This document shows, piece after piece, positions 1-8,573 of a DNA stretch of 64,000 nucleotides. Source of the stretch: Parashewanella curva (lineage in GTDB: Bacteria > Pseudomonadota > Gammaproteobacteria > Enterobacterales > Shewanellaceae); assembly GCF_003675895.1 (NCBI RefSeq), contig NZ_ML014765.1, forward strand, positions 1-64,000. The letters run 5' to 3'. The position numbers were made by a program, and so were the translations under genes. Numbering within the stretch: the first letter of the stretch is position 1; the number at the start of each line of letters is the position of its first letter. The notes below the pieces were generated by a model. It ran no database searches. It was not told the DNA's origin and worked only from the letters and a program-made list of their open reading frames with translations.

Positions 1-531
1 TTAGAAACCGCCATTAGCAGCGACGTAGCAGGCATGACCCGTTGTCAATTAAGTCGTGATATTTACTCTACCAATGGCAAGGTATTGCTGCTCGAAAAAG
101 GCAGTCATATTGTTGGTGAGTACCAAGCTGGATTAGAGCAAGGGCAAGCTCGAATCTTTGTATTGTGGGATCGCATCGAAACCCCAACAGGCGTGATTTT
201 GGATTTAGCGTCACCGGGAACCGATAACCTTGGCCGCAGTGGTCACAGTGGTTATGTCGATGGTCATTTTGGACAGCGATTTGGCAGTGCCATGCTACTC
301 AGTCTGATTGGTGATGTCGGCACTTATTACGCCAATAAATCCAAAGGAAATAGCAATAAAATCCAATTCGGAGACACCATTGGCGGCACTAAAGATCTCG
401 CTTCTATTGCACTGCAAGACTCAATTCATATCAAACCAACTTTGTATAAAAACCAAGGGGAACACATCAATGTATTCGTAGCTAGAGACTTAGATTTTAG
501 GAGTGTTTATGAGCTTAAACTTAGCCAATGA
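1..531 (+). CDS. virB10: VirB10/TrbI-like T4SS core protein, C-terminal part
   Basis: The reading frame is open from base 1, so this is the last 176 residues of a protein that starts outside the window. The stretch LETAISSD-VAGMTRC, then LLLEKGSHIVGEY, RIETPTGVILDLASPG and GYVDGHFGQRFG are the hallmarks of the VirB10/TrbI C-terminal beta-barrel, which spans from the inner-membrane energy complex to the outer-membrane pore of conjugative type IV secretion systems. The hydrophobic stretch after the FGQRFG motif (SAMLLSLIGD) fits the antenna helix region. It is followed by virB11 and virD4 with overlapping ends, the usual order in such operons. Family assignment is confident. Whether this copy works in conjugation or effector export cannot be seen here. 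Confidence 0.9.
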   Translation, partial: LETAISSDVAGMTRCQLSRDIYSTNGKVLLLEKGSHIVGEYQAGLEQGQARIFVLWDRIETPTGVILDLASPGTDNLGRSGHSGYVDGHFGQRFGSAMLLSLIGDVGTYYANKSKGNSNKIQFGDTIGGTKDLASIALQDSIHIKPTLYKNQGEHINVFVARDLDFRSVYELKLSQ

Positions 532-1552
532 AGTTGCAATTGAACCCAATCGTGCTGTTGCTTTATACGAGCACCTTAACGTACTCAACATTTATTTATA
601 TCCACCACAGATCACGGAAGTTGTCATCAATCAACCATTGCAAGTGCTAACTGAAAGGGAAAGTGGCTGGAAACAACATAAAGTGAAATCACTGACTTTG
701 GAGTACTGCCAACGATTAAGTAAGTTAATTGCTACTTATTCAGGTCAAAAACTGGATGCCGTGCATCCAATATTATCCGCCACTTTGCCTGATGGTGAAC
801 GAGTACAAATTGCCATTCCTCCAGTCACTCAAGTAGGTAAGATCAGCATTACTATCCGCAAGCCGTCCAAATCCGTGTTTACCTTGGACGAGTATCAACG
901 GCAGGGCTATTTTTCACAACAAAGCCATGTTGATGGCAGTCAGAATGAAACCGATGCCCAGCTGTTGGCCTTTAAGCAAGATGGCAATATTGCCGCTTTT
1001 CTAAAACTCGCCATCAAGCTGCGAAAAAACATTATCGTTTCTGGTGCGACAGGCTCAGGTAAAACTACATTTCTGCGCTCATTACTGCAACAAGTTCCTG
1101 ATTCAGAGCGATTGATAACCATAGAAAACGTCGATGAATTGCAGCTGTATAACACCCACTCCAATACCGTCAGTTTGTTCTACTCCGCAGGCAATCATGG
1201 CGTGGCCAATATCACTCAAAAGCAGTTGTTAGAAGCCAGCTTACGAATGAAGCCCGGCCGAGTGTTTGTCGCAGAGTTAATTCGTGGCGATGAAGCCTTT
1301 TACTTTCTTCGCAATATCAATTCAGGTCATCCGGGCAGCATCACTACCATGCACGCAGGTAGCCCCAAGTTGGCATTAGAGCAGCTGATGTTACTGCTAA
1401 AAGAAAGCCAAGCAGGTTCGTCATTATCCAGAGAAGACATTAAACAGCTTTTGAATTTGTGCGTCGATGTGATTGTGCAGCTGCAAGTGGTAAACGGCAG
1501 ACGTTTTGTCAGTGAAGTGTTCTTTAATCCCAAAGCTACGGAGACACAATGA
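509..1552 (+). CDS. virB11: VirB11-like T4SS traffic ATPase
   Basis: A 347-residue hexameric secretion ATPase of the VirB11/PulE family, which powers T4SS assembly and substrate transfer from the cytoplasmic face of the inner membrane. Walker A is GATGSGKT at about residues 179-186, and the Walker B/His-box region is VFVAELIRGDEA at about 251, followed by GHPGSITTMHA. The length is normal for the family. I prefer the ATG at 509, which has a GGAG five bases upstream, to the in-frame GTG at 503. The start lies inside the end of virB10, and the stop overlaps the virD4 start (ATGA), which indicates translational coupling. Confidence 0.93.
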   Translation: MSLNLANEVAIEPNRAVALYEHLNVLNIYLYPPQITEVVINQPLQVLTERESGWKQHKVKSLTLEYCQRLSKLIATYSGQKLDAVHPILSATLPDGERVQIAIPPVTQVGKISITIRKPSKSVFTLDEYQRQGYFSQQSHVDGSQNETDAQLLAFKQDGNIAAFLKLAIKLRKNIIVSGATGSGKTTFLRSLLQQVPDSERLITIENVDELQLYNTHSNTVSLFYSAGNHGVANITQKQLLEASLRMKPGRVFVAELIRGDEAFYFLRNINSGHPGSITTMHAGSPKLALEQLMLLLKESQAGSSLSREDIKQLLNLCVDVIVQLQVVNGRRFVSEVFFNPKATETQ

Positions 1553-3402
1553 GTAAACGTGGCTGGTTAATTTTATCAAGCATCATTGGCGTGTTAATCG
1601 CAAGCCTGTGGCTCAGTGGTGCCTTGTTCTTATGGTTCGCCAACCTTGATATAAAACAATCCAGCCCGATAACCATCTTCAAATACGCATACTACTTTGG
1701 GCATCAACGCATCACACAGTTTTATCTCATTCTATCCGTTACCATCGGCTTTGCGCCTGTAATTGCCTTTGTTGCTAAGAAGCTTAAAACAAAACAGCTA
1801 CCTCTCTACGGTGATGCCAAATTTGCCGATACCAAGCAGATCAAACAGGCAGGATTACTGGCTAAATCCGGCATTGTTGTTGGTAAAAAACGCTTTGGAT
1901 TGTCAGAGCAATATCTACAATTTGCAGGGCAGCAGCATGTATTAATGTCTGCACCGACTCGAAGCGGTAAAGGCGTAGGTGTGGTGATTCCAAATCTACT
2001 AAGTTGGAAAGATTCAGTCGTAGTCTTAGATATCAAACAAGAGAATTGGCACATCAGCGCGGGGTTTAGAAAGTCTCACGGCCAGCAATGTTTTCTGCTT
2101 AATCTTGCCCCAAGAAACTACCAAAGCCATCGCTGGAATCCACTGTATTACATCTCTAATGATCCTAGTTTTCGGATAAACGATATTCAGAAAATAGGGC
2201 AAATGCTGTTTCCCAATATCGATAACGAAGCCCCAGTTTGGCAAGCCTCTGCTCGTTCTTTATGGCTTGGATTAGTCTTGTACCTGATTGAATCGCCACC
2301 TTTACCCGTAACTATGGGCGAGGTATTACGATTACTCACTCAAGGCGATGAATATCTGGCTCAGCAATTAGAATTGAGGCTGGATTCCAATGTCAGCTTA
2401 TCTAGCCAATGCCTGTTAGCCCTAAAAGAATATCTAGATACACCAGAGCGCACTCGTGGTTCTGTGCGAAAAAGTTTCACTTCAGCCTTAGAGCTTTTTT
2501 ATAACCCTGTAATTGATGCCGTGACCGCAGGTAATGACTTTGATCTTCGCCATATACGTCAGCATAAAATGTCGATTTATGTGGGTGTCACGCCCGATGA
2601 TTTAAATCGTTTATCACCACTGATTAATCTGTTCTTTCAACAGCTGATTGACCTTAATACCAGAGAGCTGCCTGAGCAAAATCCACAGCTGAAATATCAA
2701 GTGCTATTACTACTCGATGAGTTTGCAGCCATTGGCAAAGTCAACATCTTAAGCAAAGGCATTAGCTATGTTGCAGGTTACGGCTTACGATTGCTTACCA
2801 TTATTCAATCTCCAGCCCAGCTGCGAGAAATCTACGGTCATGATGGTGCTGAAACCTTAATAGATAACCATGCGCTGCAAATTGTGTTTGCACCGAAAAA
2901 TCCCAAAGTTGCGAGAGAGATCTCCGATAGCCTTGGCACTTCCACGATCAACAACCGCAGTCGAAGCCGTCAGCTATCAGGCAAAGGTGGTAAAAGTGAA
3001 AACATTAGCGATCACGGACGAGCCTTAATGCTGCCACAAGAGTTAATGCAAATGGGCGCTGATAATGCCATTTTACTCCTAGAAAACTGCCCTCCGGTGA
3101 AATGTAAAAAACTGCGTTGGTATCAAGACAAACAGCTAAGTGTTCGGGGTAATTATCCAGATAAAAATCATTACTCAATACCGAATATTCCCAAGGTTAC
3201 GCCTAAACAGCATTCAATCACTATCACTCAAATTCGCTGCGCTGAGGATGGCGATACAACAAGTGTTGAGCAATCTGAAGCTGACAATAGTGCTACATCG
3301 CAGTCGAGCCAACCAAACCCCGAGCCTATATATCAAAAAACACCAATGAATGACTTGGTTACCAATTTCAAAAACGTAGTTGGAGATGAAAACTATGAGT
3401 AA
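1549..3402 (+). CDS. virD4: VirD4/TraG-like coupling protein
   Basis: A 617-residue type IV coupling protein that links the relaxosome to the secretion channel. Two hydrophobic segments near the N-terminus (about residues 5-30 and 60-80) would anchor it in the inner membrane. Walker A is PTRSGKG at about 136-142, and Walker B is LLLLDEFAAIG with the Asp-Glu pair at about 390-391. The motif region TIIQSPAQL-REIYG follows, as is usual in TraG/VirD4. The start codon overlaps the virB11 stop by four bases, and the 3' end overlaps the next gene. The C-terminal 70 residues are polar and poorly conserved in appearance. A relaxase and MobC gene lie 27 kb downstream and could be its partners. Confidence 0.93.
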   Translation: MSKRGWLILSSIIGVLIASLWLSGALFLWFANLDIKQSSPITIFKYAYYFGHQRITQFYLILSVTIGFAPVIAFVAKKLKTKQLPLYGDAKFADTKQIKQAGLLAKSGIVVGKKRFGLSEQYLQFAGQQHVLMSAPTRSGKGVGVVIPNLLSWKDSVVVLDIKQENWHISAGFRKSHGQQCFLLNLAPRNYQSHRWNPLYYISNDPSFRINDIQKIGQMLFPNIDNEAPVWQASARSLWLGLVLYLIESPPLPVTMGEVLRLLTQGDEYLAQQLELRLDSNVSLSSQCLLALKEYLDTPERTRGSVRKSFTSALELFYNPVIDAVTAGNDFDLRHIRQHKMSIYVGVTPDDLNRLSPLINLFFQQLIDLNTRELPEQNPQLKYQVLLLLDEFAAIGKVNILSKGISYVAGYGLRLLTIIQSPAQLREIYGHDGAETLIDNHALQIVFAPKNPKVAREISDSLGTSTINNRSRSRQLSGKGGKSENISDHGRALMLPQELMQMGADNAILLLENCPPVKCKKLRWYQDKQLSVRGNYPDKNHYSIPNIPKVTPKQHSITITQIRCAEDGDTTSVEQSEADNSATSQSSQPNPEPIYQKTPMNDLVTNFKNVVGDENYE

Positions 3403-5272
3403 TGAGCAATTGAAACATAAAACCTATTTGGCCGTGGGTTATGACGATAGAGCAAAAGCCCAAGAAGAAATAGGCAGACTCAGTAATGGTGTTTCGGCTA
3501 TCAGCTTTGATGGTGAACAAGGCTTGTGGTTCGCCAAAGCGGGCACTGATAAACGCAAAGTTCAACCTTGGCTGCCCGATCCCAATATGATGAAGCAGCA
3601 CAGCGATACTGATTCTCTGCTTGAATTTAACAATGTGCTGGAAACCGCAGGCTTTTTACTGAAAGAGCCACCTATGATGGATGGGCAAATTCATCGGGTA
3701 GCGACACAGGACGATAAACGAGGGCAAAAAAGTGGCGTCTATGCCGTGTTTAATGATGGACATCCCGTTGGCTGGTATCAAGATCACCGCAATCATAGCG
3801 AACCACAAAAATGGCATGCAAGCTTTGAGCAGGCCGATCCAACCGCACGTCTTCATCAAAAGGCACACATGGCCAATATTCGCTATAAACGAGAGCAAAG
3901 CCTTAATCAAAAGCAACAACATCATGCCAAACGCTGCACTCAATTGTATCGACAGCTACCCACGGCAAACTCTGGTCAAGGCTATTTGAATCGTAAAGGC
4001 GTACAAGCTTATCCCGGTGTATGTCAGGACAAGAAAGGCCGCTTGGTGATCCCACTTTATGATACTGAACAAAATATCCATAGCCTTCAGAGGGTCAGCT
4101 CTAATGGCTTTAAGTGCCTAAAAAAAGGCGCACAGAAATCAGGACATTTCTTCGTGGTCGGTGATAGGCCGCTAAACACTAATGAGCCAATTTTGTATGC
4201 AGAAGGCTATTCGACCGCAGCCAGTATTGTCGAGGCCACAGGTCGCAGTGTAGTGATGACCGTCGATGCAGGCAATATGCCCAAAGTAGCTGAAAAAATC
4301 AGTGCAAAATATCCCAATGCCAAACATCTATTTCTTGCCGACAATGACCATAAAAATCAAATCAACAAAGGCATACAAAAAGCCAGAGAGTCAGCCAACT
4401 TAGTTGGTGGGCATTGGCTAACCCCTAAATTTTCTACAGAGCAAATTCAACATGGCTTAACCGATTTTAATGATTTACATATGAGCAACAGTGTATTCAG
4501 AGTGAAAAAGCAAATCGAAGGTTACATTGAACGCTGTTGGCCAGAGCTGAAGTACCAAAAACCAGAACGATTACAGCCACCACTTAATAGCATTATGCCT
4601 ATCAGGCCTGTACTCAAAGCCATAGCTACACAGCCGAAAAAAACTACGTCTGAACACGCAATGGCACCAGAAACTGAATTAGAAATACAGCCAGACAATC
4701 CGACACAGCCTACGAAACCAAACAAGAAACAACCAGAAGAAGAAAAGTCAAAAATGCCGATGCCTAAGCATCTGTATATGCGCTATACCTCTGCAAATGG
4801 TAAAAGCTATTTCCCAAATCGAAACTCAGCAGCGCTGGCCTTTATCGACAAAGGCAACAAGCTCCAAACTCGGCTTGAACACAGCAAAATCATTATGGAT
4901 TTATTGGCGATTGCCAAACATCGAGGCTGGCAACAAATCAAGCTTAGAGGTAGTCAAAACTTCAAACGTGAAGCTTGGTTACAAGCCAAAATCAAGGGAA
5001 TGGACGTCACAGGCTATAAACCACAACCCATGGATTACCAACGCTTGGCACAGCAAGGAGTAACCATAGGAAAGCAATCTCAACAAACTCAAGCGGTAAA
5101 GCCCCAAGCTCAGCCAACCACTTCATCACCAAACCTGCAAGCGACTACACAAGCCAAACCCCAATCCGCATTAGAACGATTTAAGCAAAGATTTACACCA
5201 CAAAATTCAATTGCCAAATCCCGTTTTGCACAAAATAAGGAAAACCACTATGAACACCAACTCGAACACTAA
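3395..5272 (+). CDS. Toprim-domain, LPD7-type conjugation primase-like protein
   Basis: A 625-residue protein starting at an ATG inside the end of virD4, with GGAG nine bases before it. The middle (about residues 180-370) has the TraC/Toprim-type primase arrangement: a segment with GYLNRKGV and VIPLYDTEQNI, then ILYAEGYSTAASI (the Toprim glutamate) and HLFLADND (the Asp-x-Asp). The C-terminal part (about 455-560, MPKHLYMRYTSANGKSYF to LAQQG) resembles the large polyvalent-protein domain LPD7 found in plasmid and ICE proteins. Proteins of this kind prime the transferred strand or travel with it. A Gln/Pro-rich tail follows. The position directly after virD4 supports a role in conjugative DNA processing, which is inferred. 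Confidence 0.75.
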   Translation: MSNEQLKHKTYLAVGYDDRAKAQEEIGRLSNGVSAISFDGEQGLWFAKAGTDKRKVQPWLPDPNMMKQHSDTDSLLEFNNVLETAGFLLKEPPMMDGQIHRVATQDDKRGQKSGVYAVFNDGHPVGWYQDHRNHSEPQKWHASFEQADPTARLHQKAHMANIRYKREQSLNQKQQHHAKRCTQLYRQLPTANSGQGYLNRKGVQAYPGVCQDKKGRLVIPLYDTEQNIHSLQRVSSNGFKCLKKGAQKSGHFFVVGDRPLNTNEPILYAEGYSTAASIVEATGRSVVMTVDAGNMPKVAEKISAKYPNAKHLFLADNDHKNQINKGIQKARESANLVGGHWLTPKFSTEQIQHGLTDFNDLHMSNSVFRVKKQIEGYIERCWPELKYQKPERLQPPLNSIMPIRPVLKAIATQPKKTTSEHAMAPETELEIQPDNPTQPTKPNKKQPEEEKSKMPMPKHLYMRYTSANGKSYFPNRNSAALAFIDKGNKLQTRLEHSKIIMDLLAIAKHRGWQQIKLRGSQNFKREAWLQAKIKGMDVTGYKPQPMDYQRLAQQGVTIGKQSQQTQAVKPQAQPTTSSPNLQATTQAKPQSALERFKQRFTPQNSIAKSRFAQNKENHYEHQLEH

Positions 5273-5423
5273 ACTTGATGAAAAATTAATTTTGCTCAAC
5301 ACACCGCAGAATATTGTAGAAGTCACGAAAGCAGAAGCCGAGGAACTTGGCGCATTTGAGGAAGATGCGTTGTCTGAACAAAACGCATGGGAAGCCACCG
5401 AAGTTGATACTGATGAGGAGTAA
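5250..5423 (+). CDS. small acidic protein of the transfer operon
   Basis: A 57-residue, strongly acidic protein (many Glu and Asp in the second half, ending in TDEE). The start at 5250 has AAGGA eight bases upstream and overlaps the end of the Toprim gene. The ArdC-like gene begins four bases after its stop. I do not recognise a family. The tight packing between two conjugation-associated genes argues that it is a real part of the operon. Its acidity would be compatible with a DNA mimic or a small antirestriction-type accessory, but nothing specific in the sequence shows this. Confidence 0.55.
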   Translation: MNTNSNTKLDEKLILLNTPQNIVEVTKAEAEELGAFEEDALSEQNAWEATEVDTDEE

Positions 5424-5426
5424 ACC

Positions 5427-6422
5427 ATGCCTACGAACCAAAAGAGCAAAGTCCCATACTATGAGCAAATAGCAAACAAGCTTATTGAGCAATTAAAACA
5501 AGGCACTGCGCCTTGGCAATTGCCATGGAAGCCGGGCGAGCCAAGAATGCCACATAATCCAGTCAGTGGCACTAAATATAAAGGTTCCAATGCAATTTGG
5601 TTAGCCATGCAAGGCCGAGAAGATCCAAGATGGATGACTTTCAAGCAAGCCAATAGCCTCGATGCCAAAGTCATGAAAGGACAACACGGCACTATCGTTC
5701 AATATTGGAAACTATTCGATAAGGTAGATAAAACCGACTGTAACGGCAAAAAGATCTTAGGGGTAGATGGAAAGCCTTTGAAAGAAACTATCAAACTAGA
5801 AAAGCCCAAAGTCTTCAGTGCTGTTGTCTTCAATGCCGCACAAATTGAAGGCTTACCAGAGCTTGAAATCAAAACCGAACCAGACTGGCAACGGCATGAA
5901 CGAGCAGAGAAAATCATCAATAATCTTGGTGTTAGTCTTCATCATGATCAGCACGACAATGCCTACTACAGCCCTGTAACTGACAGCATTCATTTACCCG
6001 CCAAATCCCAATTTGAAACCGCAGATCGATATCTGGCGACGATTTTTCATGAGGCAGCACATTCGACTGGCGCCAGCCACAGACTCAACAGAGATATGTC
6101 AGGCCGCTTCGGTGATGAATCCTACGCCAAAGAAGAACTCAGAGCCGAAATCGCCTCTCTCATGATCGGTGATGAGCTCCAAATCGGTCATGATTTTGGT
6201 CAGCATGCCGCCTATGTTGATGCTTGGATTAAGGTTCTACAGGATGAACCTAAAGAAATATTAAGGGCTTCGAGAGATGCAGCGAAAATCCAGAATTACG
6301 TGATGGGGTTAGAAAATGTCAATCAATTCACTAAAAATCTAAATGAACCAATAAATACTTCTGGTTCAAAGTTAGTTTCAAAGCAACTTGTTAAAAAAAA
6401 TGAAAGCATCTTGGAAATATAA
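5427..6422 (+). CDS. ArdC-like antirestriction protein / zincin metallopeptidase
   Basis: A 331-residue protein with the two-part ArdC architecture. The N-terminal ssDNA-binding-like domain (YEQIANKLIEQLKQG, then PWQLPWKPG and YKGSNAIWLA) is followed by a zincin domain with HEAAH at about residues 208-212 and a downstream Glu-rich YAKEELRAEIASLM. ArdC proteins protect incoming plasmid or ICE DNA from host restriction. GAGGAG precedes the ATG. The last 35 or so residues (after about YVMGLEN) are Asn/Lys-rich and read unlike the family; base composition also becomes AT-rich there. The C-terminus may therefore mark the junction at which the polysaccharide cluster was inserted. Confidence 0.82.
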   Translation: MPTNQKSKVPYYEQIANKLIEQLKQGTAPWQLPWKPGEPRMPHNPVSGTKYKGSNAIWLAMQGREDPRWMTFKQANSLDAKVMKGQHGTIVQYWKLFDKVDKTDCNGKKILGVDGKPLKETIKLEKPKVFSAVVFNAAQIEGLPELEIKTEPDWQRHERAEKIINNLGVSLHHDQHDNAYYSPVTDSIHLPAKSQFETADRYLATIFHEAAHSTGASHRLNRDMSGRFGDESYAKEELRAEIASLMIGDELQIGHDFGQHAAYVDAWIKVLQDEPKEILRASRDAAKIQNYVMGLENVNQFTKNLNEPINTSGSKLVSKQLVKKNESILEI

Positions 6423-6612
6423 CCGATCAAGCATATTAGCTCAGATATATGTGATGCTTCTAATTAAAAAATAGAGAGTTATCAACTTTGACTCTGGAGA
6501 AAGCGGGATACTTTTATTTGTACAACTAAAGTATGAGCATGTAAGGCTGCCTTTAGACTAAAAAATCTAAACACAGAAGAAAATACCTAGGAAAAAACTC
6601 AAAAAATAAGCT

Positions 6613-6641
6613 TTGGCACAAGCTATATATGTGTGTAGAAT
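6613..6641 (+). promoter_or_regulatory. sigma70-like promoter for the polysaccharide operon
   Basis: TTGGCA (6613-6618) and TAGAAT (6636-6641) are separated by 17 bases, close to the sigma70 consensus at ideal spacing. It points towards the JUMPStart/ops element and wza. A second, weaker candidate starts with TTGACT at 6488 but has no well-spaced -10 box. Read from sequence only. Confidence 0.6.
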
Positions 6642-6752
6642 TCCTGTCCTGATTCTTTGGTGATCAATTCATTAAGGAAAAAGAATTGTGGTTGGCTTAA
6701 CAAAGCATAACTACCTCAGCATTAAGTAAGCTAAGGATAAAGCTTGGCAAGC

Positions 6753-6787
6753 GCAGTAAGAGCTACAACTTAGTGGCGGTAGCGTGC
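6753..6787 (+). promoter_or_regulatory. JUMPStart sequence with ops element
   Basis: GGCGGTAGCGTGC at 6775-6787 is a match to the ops pause element at which RfaH is recruited to RNA polymerase through the non-template strand. The preceding CAGTAAGAGCTACAACTTAG (6753-6772) resembles the upstream part of the JUMPStart element found before capsule and O-antigen operons. It lies about 83 bases before the wza ATG in the transcribed leader. An RfaH-like gene lies at the far end of the cluster (29770). Confidence 0.88.
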
Positions 6788-6869
6788 CAAAATTTTATTC
6801 CTCAAAAATCATTCACAAACTATTCAATAGCTTACCTCACCTTATTACTTGCTTTAAAAATAAAACAAC

Positions 6870-8000
6870 ATGAATATACATTTCAACAAGGTCGTCAAGT
6901 TAATGCCTGTATTATTGCTTTCAGGCTGTACTATTGTTCCCGGCAGCCATATATCAGGTGAAGATTCTTTTAGTGGGAATACGGAACAATTACAACAAGA
7001 TTTAGCCAATGTTAACGTATCTGTTATTGATTCAAAATTGATCGCTGAACAACGACGAATTCGTAAAAATTCACAAGCATTAATTACATCTCACAAATTG
7101 CCAAATACCAAAAACTATGAATATAAAATTGGGATTGGTGATGTATTAGCTATCGGTGTTTGGGATCACCCAGAGTTAACCATACCAGCTGCGACGCAAC
7201 GAACTGCGGACTTTGATGGTATTCGTGTTCAAAAAGATGGCACCATTACTTATGCCTACGCAGCAGGTTTAAAGGCTGCGGGAAAAACGGTTCAGGAACT
7301 TCATTCCGACTTAGTTAACAAGCTCAGTAAAGTGATTGAAAAACCACAAGTTGATGTAAAAGTTGTCGGTTATAAAAGTCAAAAGGTCTACATCACTGGT
7401 GAAGTACAAAAACCGGGTGTCGAAGCCATTACAGAAGTTCCCCTCACTCTGGTTGATGCGATTAATGCAGCTGGTGGGCTGACCAAGCAAGCAGATTGGA
7501 GTGATGTGACATTTTCTCGCGGAGACAAGTCAGAAGTTATTCGTCTGAATGATTTTTACACCCGTGGTGATTTATCACAAAACCGTCTATTAAGAGATGG
7601 TGACATTGTGCATATCAACCGTGTTGATCAGCAAAAAGTATTTGTTTTAGGTGACGTAACCCGAAGCGGGGCTGTGGATATTAATCGTTATGGTATTACC
7701 CTTGCACAAGCATTAGCGGATGTTGGCGGCATCAACGAACGCAGTGCAGATGCAAATGGTATTTTTGTTTTACGCAAACGTGATATTGAAAAAGACGGAG
7801 TTATTGCTGATGTTTACCAATTACATGCCAAAAATGCGATAGCACTTGTTTTGGCAAATCAATTTCAGTTAGAACCACAAGATATTGTTTATGTAACCTC
7901 AGCGCCGCTTGCTCGCTGGAATAAAGTCATTAGCTTGTTACTTCCTTCTGTTTCTGCGATTAATGTTGGTGCGGATACCAACAATAAGCTGACGAATTGA
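6870..8000 (+). CDS. wza: Wza-like outer-membrane polysaccharide export lipoprotein
   Basis: A 376-residue lipoprotein: a short signal peptide ends in the lipobox LLSG-Cys20. The polysaccharide-export domain begins at about residue 85 (YKIGIGDVLAIGVWDHPEL), followed by SLBB-type beta-grasp repeats (VYITGEVQKPGVEAI and VFVLGDVTRSGAVDI) and a C-terminal amphipathic segment that forms the outer-membrane helix barrel in this family. It forms the octameric translocon through which capsule or group-1-type polymer leaves the cell, together with Wzc. It is the first gene after the ops leader and is followed by wzb and wzc, the classical order. Confidence 0.93.
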   Translation: MNIHFNKVVKLMPVLLLSGCTIVPGSHISGEDSFSGNTEQLQQDLANVNVSVIDSKLIAEQRRIRKNSQALITSHKLPNTKNYEYKIGIGDVLAIGVWDHPELTIPAATQRTADFDGIRVQKDGTITYAYAAGLKAAGKTVQELHSDLVNKLSKVIEKPQVDVKVVGYKSQKVYITGEVQKPGVEAITEVPLTLVDAINAAGGLTKQADWSDVTFSRGDKSEVIRLNDFYTRGDLSQNRLLRDGDIVHINRVDQQKVFVLGDVTRSGAVDINRYGITLAQALADVGGINERSADANGIFVLRKRDIEKDGVIADVYQLHAKNAIALVLANQFQLEPQDIVYVTSAPLARWNKVISLLLPSVSAINVGADTNNKLTN

Positions 8001-8041
8001 TTAGGTGTCATTAATCATTATGTGGTAAAGGTCATAAATAA

Positions 8042-8482
8042 ATGTTTAATAAAATCTTAGTGGTCTGTGTAGGGAATATTTGTCGCTCGCCAGTAGGTGA
8101 ATATTTACTAAAAAAGCAATTACCTAATAAGCATATTGCTTCAGCGGGCATTGCATCGAAAAAGAGCAAGCTTGAAGGCAAGCCTGCAGATAACAGCATG
8201 ATAGAGCTTGCTTCAGAAAATGGCCTCGATATTTCAATGCATCAATCTCAGCAATTAACACGAGAGATGTGCAATGAATACGATCTGATATTGGTAATGG
8301 AAAAAGGCCATATTGATGCCGTGACCAGCATTAACCCTGCTGTAAGAGGAAAAACCATGCTGTTAGGGCAATGGATTGGTCAAAAGGAAATTCCAGATCC
8401 TTATAAAATGAGCAAAGAAGCTTTTGAGCATGCTTACTCATTAATCGACCAAAGTACTCGTGAGTGGGCGAAAAAATTGTAA
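8042..8482 (+). CDS. wzb: Wzb-like low-molecular-weight protein tyrosine phosphatase
   Basis: A 146-residue phosphatase with the P-loop C-x5-R-S at residues 9-16 (CVGNICRS) near the N-terminus and the general-acid DPY motif (IPDPYKMS) near the C-terminus. Its usual job is to dephosphorylate the tyrosine-rich tail of Wzc, which keeps the export complex cycling. Length and motifs are normal for the family. It lies between wza and wzc on the same strand. Confidence 0.93.
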   Translation: MFNKILVVCVGNICRSPVGEYLLKKQLPNKHIASAGIASKKSKLEGKPADNSMIELASENGLDISMHQSQQLTREMCNEYDLILVMEKGHIDAVTSINPAVRGKTMLLGQWIGQKEIPDPYKMSKEAFEHAYSLIDQSTREWAKKL

Positions 8483-8573
8483 ATGCAAATACTGCCCTTC
8501 CCATGTGGCAGATATCCAGCGTCTTAATTCGATTTCAGAAAATTAAGGCAAGGTCTTAAATTCACTTTCCTAG

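Larger units (their letters stand above)
6423..6869 (+). other. leader region of the polysaccharide operon, no gene
   Basis: A 447-base AT-rich stretch between the ArdC-like gene and wza with no convincing coding region. It holds a good sigma70-type promoter (6613-6641) and a JUMPStart/ops element (about 6753-6787), annotated separately. The distance from the promoter to the wza start implies an untranslated leader of roughly 220 bases, which is typical of RfaH-controlled capsule and LPS operons. Confidence 0.7.

Noticed and set aside
940-1164. Minus-strand frame of 74 codons inside virB11
   Set aside because: It lies opposite a well-supported ATPase gene and shows no domain; it is an antisense shadow.
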